Below are positions 19,021-27,527 of a stretch of DNA of 64,000 bases, in pieces (the stretch's first letter is position 1; every line of letters begins with the position of its first letter). The translations under genes and the position numbers were made by a program. Under the pieces are notes generated by a model. That model saw only the letters and a list, made by a program, of their open reading frames with translations, was not told the origin of the DNA and did no database searches. Where the stretch lies: positions 1,798,001 through 1,862,000 of the forward strand of contig NZ_AP027081.1 of NCBI RefSeq assembly GCF_030295425.1. Direction: 5' to 3'. Source of the DNA: Mesoterricola sediminis (GTDB lineage Bacteria; Acidobacteriota; Holophagae; Holophagales; Holophagaceae).

Positions 19021-20366
19021 CTCGCGGTCAGGACCTCATTCTCCGCCAAAGGGTGCCGGAAGGTGAAGGAGGCGCCGCGGCCGGGCAGGGATTCGACGCC
19101 CACCTCCCCGCCCATGAGCACGGCCAGGTGCTTGACGATGGAGAGGCCCAGGCCCGTCCCCGGCACGCCCCGGGTGGCCTGGGCCCGGAAGAAGCGCTCG
19201 AAGATCCGGGGGAGGTCCTCGGCGCGGATCCCGGGGCCCTGGTCGGCCACGGTCCAGGCCAGGCCGCCCTCGGCGGCCTCGGCGGACAGCACGACCTCGG
19301 AGCCCTCGGGACTGAACTTGATGGCGTTGGACAGGAGGTTCTCCAGCACCTGGCCCAGGCGCATGGGGTCGGCCCGGAAGGTGAGCCCGCGCACCTCCGG
19401 CGGGGCCTCGGCCCGGAGCCGGATGCGCCGCGGCGCGGCCAGGGCGGCGGCGTTCTCCAGGACGTCGTCCAGGAACTCGCCGGCCCGCAGGTCGCGGGGC
19501 TCCAGGCGCAGGGCGCCGGTCTCGATGCGGCTCAGCTCGGAGATGTCGTCCAGGAGCATCACCATCCGGTCCAGGTTCCGGAGGATGATCCGCAGCCCGT
19601 TCTCCCCGCCCCGGGCCACGTGCCCGCCGTCCATGAGGTTCTCCACGGCGACGCGGATGCCCGTGACGGGGGTCTTCAGCTCGTGGCTGGCGTTGGAGAT
19701 GAACTTCTGGCGGGTGGCCTCGAGGGCCTCCAGGTGGGTGACGTCGTCCAGGGTCACCAGGACCCAGACCTCTTCCGGGGCGCCGGGGCCCGGGAGGGGG
19801 ACCGCCCGCAGGCGCAGGGTCCGGGGCGCCCGGCGCAGGGCCCACTCCCTGAACTGGCCGCCGTAGGCCTCCTCCAGGGCGCGGAGGCTGTCGGGCTCCC
19901 GGAAGGCGTCGGCGAGGCCGGCCCCCTCCCCCAGGGCGCTGCTGGCGCCCAGCAGGGCCCGGGCCGCGGGGTTGAAGAGCCGGACCCGCCGGTCGCCGGC
20001 GAGGAGGACGATGCCCGTCTTGAGGCCGGCGAGGATGTGCCGGCGGACCTGGTCCCCGGCCTCCACCTCGGTGCGCAGGCGCCGGATCTCGGCCTCGAGG
20101 CCGGCCCAGGCCCGGGGCAGCTCCCGGATGAGGCCCTCGCCCTTGTCGGGGAGGGGGATGCCGGCCAGGAGGCGGGTGAAGACCTCCCGGTGGGCCGCCA
20201 TTTGGCGGACCAGGAGGAAGGCGGAGAGGGCCACGGCCAGGAGGCCGATCCCCCGGATGACGGGTTCCACGTCCAGGCCCAGCACCACCCCGCCCACGGC
20301 GGCCAGGACCCAGGGGATCCAGGGGGTGACCAATCGCCCGGCCAAGTTCTGGGGGGGGGCGTTCAT
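19017..20366 (-). CDS. PhoR-like membrane sensor histidine kinase
   Basis: The 449-residue product has two hydrophobic N-terminal segments (VTPWIPWVLAAVGGVVLGL and VIRGIGLLAVALSAFLLV), with almost no periplasmic loop between them, then a PAS-like domain (about 90-205), a HisKA helix with phospho-acceptor His228 in NASHELKTPVTG, and a HATPase domain with N box NLLSNAIKFSPEG, DQGPGI and GTGLGLSIVKHL. It should autophosphorylate and pass phosphate to a response regulator not found nearby. The start MNAPPQNL at 20366 is chosen by the transmembrane start; the SD is weak. Its TGA overlaps the GTG of the debranching gene, which ties this sensor to glycogen breakdown and branching genes in one transcript. 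Confidence 0.9.
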   Translation of the reverse strand: MNAPPQNLAGRLVTPWIPWVLAAVGGVVLGLDVEPVIRGIGLLAVALSAFLLVRQMAAHREVFTRLLAGIPLPDKGEGLIRELPRAWAGLEAEIRRLRTEVEAGDQVRRHILAGLKTGIVLLAGDRRVRLFNPAARALLGASSALGEGAGLADAFREPDSLRALEEAYGGQFREWALRRAPRTLRLRAVPLPGPGAPEEVWVLVTLDDVTHLEALEATRQKFISNASHELKTPVTGIRVAVENLMDGGHVARGGENGLRIILRNLDRMVMLLDDISELSRIETGALRLEPRDLRAGEFLDDVLENAAALAAPRRIRLRAEAPPEVRGLTFRADPMRLGQVLENLLSNAIKFSPEGSEVVLSAEAAEGGLAWTVADQGPGIRAEDLPRIFERFFRAQATRGVPGTGLGLSIVKHLAVLMGGEVGVESLPGRGASFTFRHPLAENEVLTAR

Positions 20367-20475
20367 AAGAAGAGGCTCCGGTCCATCGCCGCCATTGTCC
20401 CGGAACTGTTGGGAATCGGTGCAAAATCCCCGTGACATCGCCTTCTTTTGCCCAATGTTTCGCTTTCGTTCCGCC

Positions 20476-20503
20476 TTGTTGGCGTACGAACCATTTCTAA
20501 ACT
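20476..20503 (+). promoter_or_regulatory. candidate promoter of the mraZ/dcw operon
   Basis: TTGTTG at 20476-20481 and TAAACT at 20498-20503 are separated by 16 bp inside the most AT-rich stretch of this region. The match to sigma-70 consensus is partial (3 of 6 and 4 of 6). The predicted start site near 20510 would fall at the first MraZ repeat, which suits repression by MraZ bound over the start site. Confidence 0.4.
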
Positions 20504-20507
20504 TGGG

Positions 20508-20552
20508 AGTGGATTCAAATGGAAAAAAATGGATCGAAATGGCATTAAGTGG
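20508..20552 (+). promoter_or_regulatory. MraZ operator: five direct repeats with 10-bp phase
   Basis: The pentamer A(G/A)TGG occurs at 20508, 20518, 20528, 20538 and 20548, exactly one helical turn apart, 53 bp before the mraZ start. MraZ proteins are known to bind direct repeats of a TGG-containing pentamer spaced by 5 nt (10-bp period) upstream of their own operon, three copies in E. coli. The five copies and their placement make autoregulation of this dcw operon by the adjacent MraZ very likely. Confidence 0.85.
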
Positions 20553-20604
20553 TCTGCCGCTCCATTCCCTCCCTGACCTGACAGTTTGTTGAAAGGCGAC
20601 ATAC

Positions 20605-21069
20605 GTGCTGCGACTCCGCGGCAATGCACCGGCCACGGTGGACGACAAGGGACGCCTCAAGCTCCCCGCCACCTTCAAGGCCGACCTCGAAGCCTTCGCC
20701 GTCGGCGAAGGCCGCGGGGGCATGCGCCACTACCTGACGTCGCTGGACGGGAAGGGGGCCCGCCTGTACCCCATGCCGGTCTGGGAGGACATCGAGGCCC
20801 GCCTCGCCGCCGTCCCCGGGACCAACCCGGCCAAGCGCAGGTTCCTGGAGGTCACCGCCTACTATGGTTCGGAAGTGGAGCCCGACGCCCAGGGCCGCTT
20901 CGTCATCCCCCCCATCCTGCGCGAGGCCGCGCAGCTGACGGGGGAGGTCGCCATCCTGGGCCAGATGGACCACCTGGCCATCTGGAACCGCGCCGGCTTC
21001 GAGCAGCGCCTCGCGGCCGATCCCCTCACCACCGAGGACCTCGCGGCCCTCGCGGACCTGGGGATCTGA
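20605..21069 (+). CDS. mraZ: transcriptional regulator MraZ
   Basis: A 154-residue protein of two SpoVT/AbrB-like half domains. The first carries DDKGRLKLPATFKADL and the second DAQGRFVIPPILREAA, the DXXGR motif pair that defines MraZ. MraZ forms a ring-shaped oligomer that binds phased repeats upstream of the dcw operon and controls its transcription. Here such repeats lie at 20508-20552. The start is GTG at 20605 with GAAAGG at 20591-20596. The N-terminus has MLRLRGNAPATVDDKGR, matching the usual family start. rsmH begins 2 bp after the stop, the standard mraZ-mraW order. Confidence 0.95.
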   Translation: MLRLRGNAPATVDDKGRLKLPATFKADLEAFAVGEGRGGMRHYLTSLDGKGARLYPMPVWEDIEARLAAVPGTNPAKRRFLEVTAYYGSEVEPDAQGRFVIPPILREAAQLTGEVAILGQMDHLAIWNRAGFEQRLAADPLTTEDLAALADLGI

Positions 21070-21071
21070 CC

Positions 21072-22049
21072 ATGGCCCTCGCCGTCCACGTCCCCGTCCT
21101 GCTCCAGGAAGTCCTGGAGAACCTGCCCGTTCCCGCCGAAGGCCGGGTCCTCGACCTCACCCTGGGGCTGGGGGGCCACGCCGAGTCCATCCTGGCCCGC
21201 AGCGGCCCCGGCGTCCGCTACCTGGGCGTCGACCGGGATCCCGCCGCGCGGGAGGCCGCCGCGGCCCGCCTGGGCAGCGACGCGCGGCTCACGATCCTCG
21301 CGGACACCCACGAGGACTGCTGGGACCACCCGGCCTTCCAGGCCTGGCTGCACCTGCAGGCCCCCGAAGGGCTCGACGCCGTCCTCATCGACCTCGGCGT
21401 CTCCACCCTCCAGCTCAAGGACCCCGCCCGGGGCTTCAGCTTCCTGGAGGCGGGTCCCCTGGACATGCGCATGAACCCCGAAGGGGGGGAGACCGCCCTC
21501 CAGTGGATCGCGGAGCAGACCGAGACCACCCTGGCCGACGCCATCTACGGCTACGGCGAGGAACGGGCCTCCAGGCCCATCGCCCGCAGCATCCTCCGCG
21601 CCTTCTCCGAAGGCCGCCTGCACACCACCCTCGACCTCGCCCAGGCCGTGTACCGGGTCCTTCCCAGGGACGCGGCGCGGCGCAAGGGCCAGATCGATCC
21701 CGCCACCCGCACGTTCCAGGCCATCCGCATCGCCGTCAACGGCGAGCTGGTCCGGCTCGCGCGGACCCTGGAGAAGGCCGTCGAGGCCCTCCGGCCCGGG
21801 GGCAGGATCGGGGTCATCTCCTTTCACAGCCTCGAGGACCGCATCGCCAAGCAGACCCTGCGGCGCCTCTCCGGCGTCTACGACGGCCCCGGCCGGACGT
21901 CGCCGCAGCCCCTTCCCAGGCTCGTCAAGCTCGTCCATCCCGGCGGCCTCAAGCCGACCGACCAGGAATGCCAGGCCAATCCGCCTTCGCGCTCGGCGCG
22001 CCTACGGCTGGCGGAGCGGCTTCCTCTCCCTCCAGGAACAGCGAGGTAA
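21072..22049 (+). CDS. rsmH: 16S rRNA (cytosine1402-N4)-methyltransferase
   Basis: RsmH (MraW) methylates N4 of C1402 of 16S rRNA in the decoding site, using S-adenosylmethionine. The 325 residues are of normal length. HVPVLLQEVLENL starts the protein. The SAM-binding site is in LDLTLGLGGHAESIL, with YLGVDRDPAA, LIDLGVSTLQLKDPARGFSF, LDMRMNP, RTFQAIRIAVNGEL and the C-terminal FHSLEDRIAKQ all visible. The ATG at 21072 follows the mraZ stop by 2 bp, within one transcript. Confidence 0.97.
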   Translation: MALAVHVPVLLQEVLENLPVPAEGRVLDLTLGLGGHAESILARSGPGVRYLGVDRDPAAREAAAARLGSDARLTILADTHEDCWDHPAFQAWLHLQAPEGLDAVLIDLGVSTLQLKDPARGFSFLEAGPLDMRMNPEGGETALQWIAEQTETTLADAIYGYGEERASRPIARSILRAFSEGRLHTTLDLAQAVYRVLPRDAARRKGQIDPATRTFQAIRIAVNGELVRLARTLEKAVEALRPGGRIGVISFHSLEDRIAKQTLRRLSGVYDGPGRTSPQPLPRLVKLVHPGGLKPTDQECQANPPSRSARLRLAERLPLPPGTAR

Positions 22050-22051
22050 CC

Positions 22052-22429
22052 ATGAACATGAACCGCGCCGGCCATCGCCCCACGATGCACCACGCCCCCC
22101 GCCAGGTCGAGGGCGAGGGCGTGCTCCGCATGCTCCTCCTGGTCTTCGCCCTCGCCATGCCCCTGGCCTCCATGGCCTACCTCAAGATCCAGCACACGCG
22201 CCTCAGTTACGAGATGAGCGAGATCCGCGAGAAGATCCGCCAGGAGGAGGAGGTGCGCCGCACCCTGCTCCTGGAGCGGAGCCGCTACCAGCGGGACGAG
22301 GAGGTCCAGGCCTTCGCCGTCCAGACGGGCCTCCTCCCCCGGAAGCAGAGCCACCTCATCCCCCAGGTCTTCACGCAGGCGGACCAGAAGCTGGCCAAGC
22401 TCCAGGGCCCGGGCCAGGTCGGCCTCTGA
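22052..22429 (+). CDS. ftsL: FtsL-like cell-division protein
   Basis: A 125-residue bitopic protein: a short positively charged cytoplasmic tail, one membrane segment at about residues 25-43 (VLRMLLLVFALAMPLASMAYL), then a charged heptad-rich helix (residues about 50-80) and a short C-terminal tail. This topology and its place between rsmH and ftsI identify FtsL, which joins FtsB and FtsQ to activate FtsWI. Sequence identity in FtsL is always low, so the call rests on topology and synteny. The ATG is 2 bp after the rsmH stop, with GCGAGG upstream. Confidence 0.8.
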   Translation: MNMNRAGHRPTMHHAPRQVEGEGVLRMLLLVFALAMPLASMAYLKIQHTRLSYEMSEIREKIRQEEEVRRTLLLERSRYQRDEEVQAFAVQTGLLPRKQSHLIPQVFTQADQKLAKLQGPGQVGL

Positions 22430-22445
22430 GGGGCGGCCCTAAGCG

Positions 22446-22466
22446 TTGGAAGGCCGGGGCTTCCAA
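22446..22466 (+). other. short hairpin between ftsL and ftsI
   Basis: TTGGAAG and CTTCCAA form a perfect 7-bp stem around a GCCGGGG loop in the 99-bp gap. TAAGAT at 22486-22491 just downstream could be an internal -10 box for ftsI. There is no U-tract, so attenuation rather than full termination is the more likely effect, if any. Confidence 0.3.
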
Positions 22467-22528
22467 TCGCCGGGCCGACCTCTTGTAAGATGGGACGGTG
22501 GCCCGAACGGGCGTGAAAGTGGCAATCC

Positions 22529-24679
22529 TTGGCGACAGGCGGCATTCTCAGCGGTTCTTCGACGTCTCCCCGGCGCTTGCTGGGCAGGCCGGAGGCCCAG
22601 GACCTGGTTGCCCGCCGGCTTCCCATCGTGCTGGGCGGGGTCCTGCTCTGGGTGACCCTGATCCTCCTCCGCCTGCTCTGGCTCCAGGTCATCGAGCACC
22701 GCTACTACCGGACCCGGGCGGAGCGCCAGCACACCACCGTCGTGCCCATCCAGCCCATCCGCGGGGAGCTGCGGGACCGGCGCGGCGGGTCCCTGGCCAT
22801 CTCCCTCAAGGTGGACAGCCTCTTCGCGACCCCCACGGCCTTCTACCCGGACTTCCGGGCGGGGAAGGGGGATTCGGAGCGCATCTGGGGTGAGCCTGAC
22901 CGAGCGAGCGCCCAGAAGGTGGCCGCGGCCCTGGCCCCCATCCTGGAGGTGCCCCGCGGGGCCGTCCTGGAGAAGCTGCTCCGCAAGAAGCCCTTCGTCT
23001 GGATCGAGCGGCAGCTGCCCGCCTCCAAGGTCGCGGCCATCCGGGCCCTCAAGCTGGACGGGGTGGACTTCCTGCCGGAAAGCCGGCGCCACTACCCCCG
23101 GGGCAGCCTGGCCTGCCAGATCGTGGGGTTCGTGAACATCGACGGCGCGGGCCAGTTGGGCATCGAGCGGACCTTCGACGAGTGGCTGGCCGGCAAGCCC
23201 GGCGAGCTCATCGCCCCCCGGGACGCCAAGGGCCGCCTCCTCATCCAGCGCGAGAACTACGCCAAGATCCCGGTCAACGGCTCCACCCTCCAGCTCACCA
23301 TCGACGCCACCATCCAGCACATCGTGGAGGAGGCCCTGGAGGAGGGCGTCCGCCAGAGCCACCCGGCCACGGCCTACGCCGTGGTGGTGGACCCCCAGAC
23401 GGGGGAGATCCTGGCCATGGCCGGGACGCCCACCTTCGATCCCAACCACATCCTGCCGAAGCGCTTCATGAACCGCAGCGAATCCGAATGGAGCGCCGCG
23501 GACAAGGAGGAGTACCGGCGCGAGCTGGAGCGCCAGAAGGCCGCCCGCAAGGTCCACCCGGTGGAGGACAGCTACGAGCCGGGCTCGACCATGAAGATCT
23601 TCACGGCCGCCATCGCCCTGGAGGAGCGCAAGGTCCACCTGGGGGAGGGCATCAACTGCGAGGGCGGCCGCTGGAAGTACTACGACGCCATCGTCACGGA
23701 CACGCACCACCACGGGACCCTGACCTTCGAGGAGGTCCTCTGGCAGAGCTCCAACGTGGGCGCCGCCAAGATCGGCCTCCGGCTGGACCCCGCCGTCCAC
23801 TACCAGTACCTCCGCAAGTTCGGCTTCGGGGAGCCCACGGGCCTCAACTTCCCGGGCGAGACCGCGGGCCGCCTCATCGCCCCCGACCGGTGGAGCCGGA
23901 CCACCCAGCTGACCATGTCGTACGGGTACGGCCTCTCGGTGTCCCCCCTGCAGATCCTGATGGCGGGCTGCGCCCTGGCCAACGGCGGCAAGCTCATGCA
24001 GCCCTTCCTGGTCCAGAAGATCTTCAACGACCAGGGCGTCATGCTCCAGGAGTTCCGGCCGCGCGTGAAGGACCAGGTGATCAGCGAGGAGACCTCCGCC
24101 CTCATGCGGGAGGCCCTGAAGGGCGTCATCACCAACGGCACCGCCAAGGGCGCGCGCCTCGACGGCAACGTGGAGGCCTTCGGCAAGACCGGCACCTCCC
24201 GCAAGATCATCCCCGGCAAGGGCTACGACCCCCGGCGCCACTTCGCCTCCTTCATGGGCTTCTTCCCGGCCGACAAGCCCCAGTACGGCATGCTCTTCAT
24301 GCTGGACGATCCCGCCGGCGGCCTGACCGGCGGCGATGTCGCGGCCCCCCTCTTCAAACGGATCGGCGACGCGGTGATGCGCTACCGCATGAGCCTGCCC
24401 GATGGCGGTCAGGAGGCCGACCTGAAGCTGGGCCTCCGGGACTGGCCGGTCAGCGAAAACGACGAGGCGGTGGTCCACATCGAGCTGGGCAAGGTGCCCG
24501 AGCTCAAGGGCCTGACCCTGAAGTCGGCCATCCAGCGGGTGGTCATGGCGGGCGGGATCCCCCGCATCGACGGCCTCGCCGACAACGTCCGGGCCTTCCG
24601 GGTGGAGGCCCAGGAACCCGAGCCGGGGGCGCCGCTCCAGGCGGGCGGGGTCGTCCGGATCAAGGTGAGGGCGCCATGA
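22529..24679 (+). CDS. ftsI: septal peptidoglycan transpeptidase (class B PBP) with PASTA domain
   Basis: The 716-residue product cross-links septal peptidoglycan. It has one N-terminal membrane anchor (RLPIVLGGVLLWVTLILLRL), a PBP dimerisation domain, and a transpeptidase domain with SxxK at Ser353 (GSTMK), SxN at 407-409 (SSN) and KTG at 553-555. The last about 65 residues (PELKGLTLKSAIQRVVMAGG onward) form a PASTA domain, a muropeptide or beta-lactam binding module common in Gram-positive PBP2x/SpoVD and unusual in Proteobacterial FtsI. The start is uncertain: TTG at 22529 has only a weak SD, and a TTG at codon 17 is possible. The TGA overlaps murE. Confidence 0.93.
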   Translation: MATGGILSGSSTSPRRLLGRPEAQDLVARRLPIVLGGVLLWVTLILLRLLWLQVIEHRYYRTRAERQHTTVVPIQPIRGELRDRRGGSLAISLKVDSLFATPTAFYPDFRAGKGDSERIWGEPDRASAQKVAAALAPILEVPRGAVLEKLLRKKPFVWIERQLPASKVAAIRALKLDGVDFLPESRRHYPRGSLACQIVGFVNIDGAGQLGIERTFDEWLAGKPGELIAPRDAKGRLLIQRENYAKIPVNGSTLQLTIDATIQHIVEEALEEGVRQSHPATAYAVVVDPQTGEILAMAGTPTFDPNHILPKRFMNRSESEWSAADKEEYRRELERQKAARKVHPVEDSYEPGSTMKIFTAAIALEERKVHLGEGINCEGGRWKYYDAIVTDTHHHGTLTFEEVLWQSSNVGAAKIGLRLDPAVHYQYLRKFGFGEPTGLNFPGETAGRLIAPDRWSRTTQLTMSYGYGLSVSPLQILMAGCALANGGKLMQPFLVQKIFNDQGVMLQEFRPRVKDQVISEETSALMREALKGVITNGTAKGARLDGNVEAFGKTGTSRKIIPGKGYDPRRHFASFMGFFPADKPQYGMLFMLDDPAGGLTGGDVAAPLFKRIGDAVMRYRMSLPDGGQEADLKLGLRDWPVSENDEAVVHIELGKVPELKGLTLKSAIQRVVMAGGIPRIDGLADNVRAFRVEAQEPEPGAPLQAGGVVRIKVRAP

Positions 24680-26151
24680 AATTCTCGGATTGGCTGCGGG
24701 GCGAGGACGTCGAGGTCGCGGGACCGGACGCGGAGATCACGGACATCACCTGCGACAGCCGCGAGGCGGCGCCAGGCTGGGCCTTCGTGGCCCTGCGGGG
24801 CGCCAAGGCCGACGGCGCGGACTTCGTCCCCTCGGCCCTGGCCCGGGGGGCCTCGGCCATCCTGTGCGACCGGGCGCTGGACGTGCCCGTGCCCTTCGCG
24901 CGCCTCCTGGGGGGCCGCGCCGCCATGGCCGCCCTGGCCCGCAAGCTCTACGGCGCCCCCGACGGCGCCCTGGCCCTCATCGGGGTGACCGGCACCAACG
25001 GGAAGACCACCACGACCACCCTCATCCGCCAGCTCCTGCGGGGTGCGGGCCTGGGCTGCGGCCTGATCGGGACCGTGCTCAACGCCGCCGGCGGCCTGGA
25101 GGAGGAGGCGGTGCGCACCACGCCGGAGAGCCCGGCCTTCTTCCGCTGGATCCGCCGCGGCGTCGAGGCCGGGGACGCGGCCATGGCCGTGGAGGTCTCC
25201 AGCCACAGCCTGGTCCTGGACCGGGTCGCGGGGGCCCGGTTCCGGGTGGGCGTCTTCACCAACCTGACCCAGGACCACCTGGACTTCCACGGGGACATGG
25301 AGACCTACTTCCGGGCCAAGGCCCTCCTCTTCGACCGGTGCGACCGGGCCCTGGTCAACGCCGACGACCCCTGGGGCCGCCGCCTCCTGGAGCGTCCCGG
25401 CGCGCGCGCCTACGCCATCGAGGCCGACGCCGACTACCGCGCCCTGGACCTGGCGCTGAGCCCCACCGGCACCGCCTTCACCCTGGCCGCCCCGTCGGGG
25501 ACGTACCCGGTGCGGAGCCCGCTCCTGGGCCGCTTCAACGCCTACAACCTCCTGGCCGCCCTCGCCGCCTGCGCGGAGGCGGGCTTCGACCTGGCCGCGC
25601 TCCTGCCGGCGGTGGCGGGCCTCACCGGCGCGCCGGGCCGCATCGACCGGGTGGACCGGGGCCAGCCCTTCGGCGTCCTCGTGGACTACGCCCACACCCC
25701 CGACGCCCTGGAGAAGCTCCTGGCCGAAGGCCGCCGCCTCCTGTCGCCCGGGGGGCGCCTGCACGTGCTCTTCGGCTGCGGCGGGGACCGGGACCGCACC
25801 AAGCGCCCCCTCATGGCCGCGGCCGTGGCCGCCCACGCCGACGTCCTCTGGCACACCTCCGACAACCTCCGCGGCGAGGACCCCGACCGCATCCTGGACG
25901 ACGCGGCCGCCGGCATCCCGGCGGCGATCCTGGCCGACCCCGCCCGGTACCACCGGGAGGCGGACCGGGCCCTGGCCGTCCAGGCGGCGGTCGCCGCCTG
26001 CCGGCCCGGGGACCTGCTCCTTCTGGCCGGGAAGGGCCATGAGCCCTACCAGGAGATCCGGGGCGTCAAGCACCCCTACAGCGACCGGGACGCGGTGGAG
26101 GCGGCCCTGGCGGGCCGGCCCGTGCCGCGCCCCTGGGCGGAGGTCCGATGA
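24676..26151 (+). CDS. murE: UDP-MurNAc-L-Ala-D-Glu:diaminoacid ligase
   Basis: MurE adds the third amino acid of the peptide stem (meso-diaminopimelate in most Gram-negatives) to UDP-MurNAc-L-Ala-D-Glu with ATP. The 491 residues show DSREAAPGWAFVALRG, P-loop GVTGTNGKTTTT, TTPESP, EVSSHSL, FTNLTQDHLDFHG, YAHTPDALEK and LLAGKGHEPYQ. The diaminoacid-specificity motif, DNPR in DAP-adding enzymes, reads DNLR here (residues 396-399). Arg is kept, so DAP remains the best guess. ATG at 24676 overlaps the ftsI stop (ATGA), and its own TGA overlaps murF the same way. Confidence 0.95.
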   Translation: MKFSDWLRGEDVEVAGPDAEITDITCDSREAAPGWAFVALRGAKADGADFVPSALARGASAILCDRALDVPVPFARLLGGRAAMAALARKLYGAPDGALALIGVTGTNGKTTTTTLIRQLLRGAGLGCGLIGTVLNAAGGLEEEAVRTTPESPAFFRWIRRGVEAGDAAMAVEVSSHSLVLDRVAGARFRVGVFTNLTQDHLDFHGDMETYFRAKALLFDRCDRALVNADDPWGRRLLERPGARAYAIEADADYRALDLALSPTGTAFTLAAPSGTYPVRSPLLGRFNAYNLLAALAACAEAGFDLAALLPAVAGLTGAPGRIDRVDRGQPFGVLVDYAHTPDALEKLLAEGRRLLSPGGRLHVLFGCGGDRDRTKRPLMAAAVAAHADVLWHTSDNLRGEDPDRILDDAAAGIPAAILADPARYHREADRALAVQAAVAACRPGDLLLLAGKGHEPYQEIRGVKHPYSDRDAVEAALAGRPVPRPWAEVR

Positions 26152-27527
26152 CCGGCCTCTGGACCCTCGGGGAGGCCTGCCGCGCGGTGGGCGGTCGTCT
26201 GGTCGGCGACGGCGGCCCCGTGCCCGGGGCCCTCTCCATGGACACCCGGACCCTCCGTTCCGGGGACTGCTTCGTGGCGATCCGGGGCGCCCGGGACGGC
26301 CACGATTTCGCCGGCGAGGCCGTGGCCCGCGGCGCGGGCTCCCTGCTCGTGGACCGGGAACTGCCCCTTCCCGTGCCCCAGATCCTCGTGCCCGACACCC
26401 TGGAGGCCCTCCAGCGCTGGGGCCAGGCCCGCCTCGAGGCGGTCCGCCCCGGCCACGTGATCGCCGTGACGGGCTCCCTGGGCAAGACCACCACCAAGGA
26501 GCTCCTCGCCGCCGCCGCGGCCGCGTGGCGGACCCCCGGGAACCGCAACAACACCCTGGGCCTGCCCGAGGCCCTGGCGACCCTGCCCGCGGGGCTGGAC
26601 GCGGCCGTCCTGGAGATGGGCATGAGCACGCCGGGGGAGATCCGGCGCCTCACCGAGATCGCGCCGCCGGACATCGGCGTCGTCACCCTCGTGGGGGTGG
26701 CCCACCTGGAGAACTTCGTGGACGGCCAGGAAGGCATCGCCCGGGCCAAGGGCGAACTCGTGGCCGGGCTGCGCCCCGGCGGCGTCTGGGTCCACCCCGC
26801 GGACGACCCCTGGTGCCGGTGGATCGCCATCCAGCCCTGGGCCCGGGGCCGGGCCGTGCCCGTGGGCCCCGGGGCGGCCTACGCCTGGGAGGACGAGGCG
26901 TCCCTGGGCCTCCACGGCGAGCGGTTCCGCTTCCGCCACCCCGGCGGCGCCCTGGACGTCCGCATCCGCCTCCGCGGGGCCCACCAGGTGCGGAACGCGA
27001 CCCTGGCCCTGGCGGCCGCGATGCTGGCCGGCGTGGCGCCCGAGGAGGCCGCCCGCCGCATGGGCGAGGTGGACGCCGGTCCCGGCCGCGGCCGCCTCCA
27101 TCCCCTCGCCGGCGGAGGCTGGCTCCTGGACGAGAGCTACAACGCCGCCCCCGAATCCATCCTCGCCACCGCGGCCTCCCTCCGGACCCTGACGGGAGGC
27201 GACCAGGTGGCCGTCCTCGGCTGCGTCCGGGAGACGGGCCCCGCGGCCCCGCGCCTGCACCGGGAGACCGGCGAGGGGCTGCGGGCCCTGGGCCTCGACC
27301 GGGTCCTCGTGTACGGGGACCACGCCGCGGACCTCGCCGGGGGCTTCGGCCCCGGCGGCCGGGCCTTCCCGGACTTCGAATCCCTGCGGGACGACCCCCG
27401 CGGGCTGGCCTCGGTGCCCCCGGGCGCGCGCGTCCTGGTCAAGGGCAGCCGGGCCTGGCGCGCCGAGCGCGCCGTCGACTGGCTCCTCCAGTTCCTGTCC
27501 CCCGATCCTTCTCCTGGAGAACCATGA
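26148..27527 (+). CDS. murF: UDP-MurNAc-tripeptide:D-Ala-D-Ala ligase
   Basis: MurF adds D-Ala-D-Ala to finish the UDP-MurNAc-pentapeptide. The 459 residues include MDTRTLRSGDCFVAIRG, P-loop VTGSLGKTTTKELL, NRNNTLGLP, LEMGMSTPGEI, GVAHLENF, GAHQVRNATLALAA and DESYNAAPES. The usual GDMxELG segment reads GCVRETG, a mild deviation. ATGA overlaps at both ends (26148 with murE, 27524 with mraY) show tight coupling of the soluble ligases to the membrane step. Confidence 0.95.
   Translation: MTGLWTLGEACRAVGGRLVGDGGPVPGALSMDTRTLRSGDCFVAIRGARDGHDFAGEAVARGAGSLLVDRELPLPVPQILVPDTLEALQRWGQARLEAVRPGHVIAVTGSLGKTTTKELLAAAAAAWRTPGNRNNTLGLPEALATLPAGLDAAVLEMGMSTPGEIRRLTEIAPPDIGVVTLVGVAHLENFVDGQEGIARAKGELVAGLRPGGVWVHPADDPWCRWIAIQPWARGRAVPVGPGAAYAWEDEASLGLHGERFRFRHPGGALDVRIRLRGAHQVRNATLALAAAMLAGVAPEEAARRMGEVDAGPGRGRLHPLAGGGWLLDESYNAAPESILATAASLRTLTGGDQVAVLGCVRETGPAAPRLHRETGEGLRALGLDRVLVYGDHAADLAGGFGPGGRAFPDFESLRDDPRGLASVPPGARVLVKGSRAWRAERAVDWLLQFLSPDPSPGEP

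Noticed and set aside
14887-19866. 1659-codon open frame on the plus strand
   Set aside because: It is antisense to the debranching enzyme and kinase, Gly/Ala/Val/Glu-rich, without motifs; a shadow of high GC3.
22498-22893. Possible frameshift at the ftsI start (overlapping frame from GTG 22498)
   Set aside because: The alternative frame has no FtsI-like or other motif. The in-frame TTG at 22529 leads straight into the membrane anchor, so an odd start codon is simpler than a frameshift.
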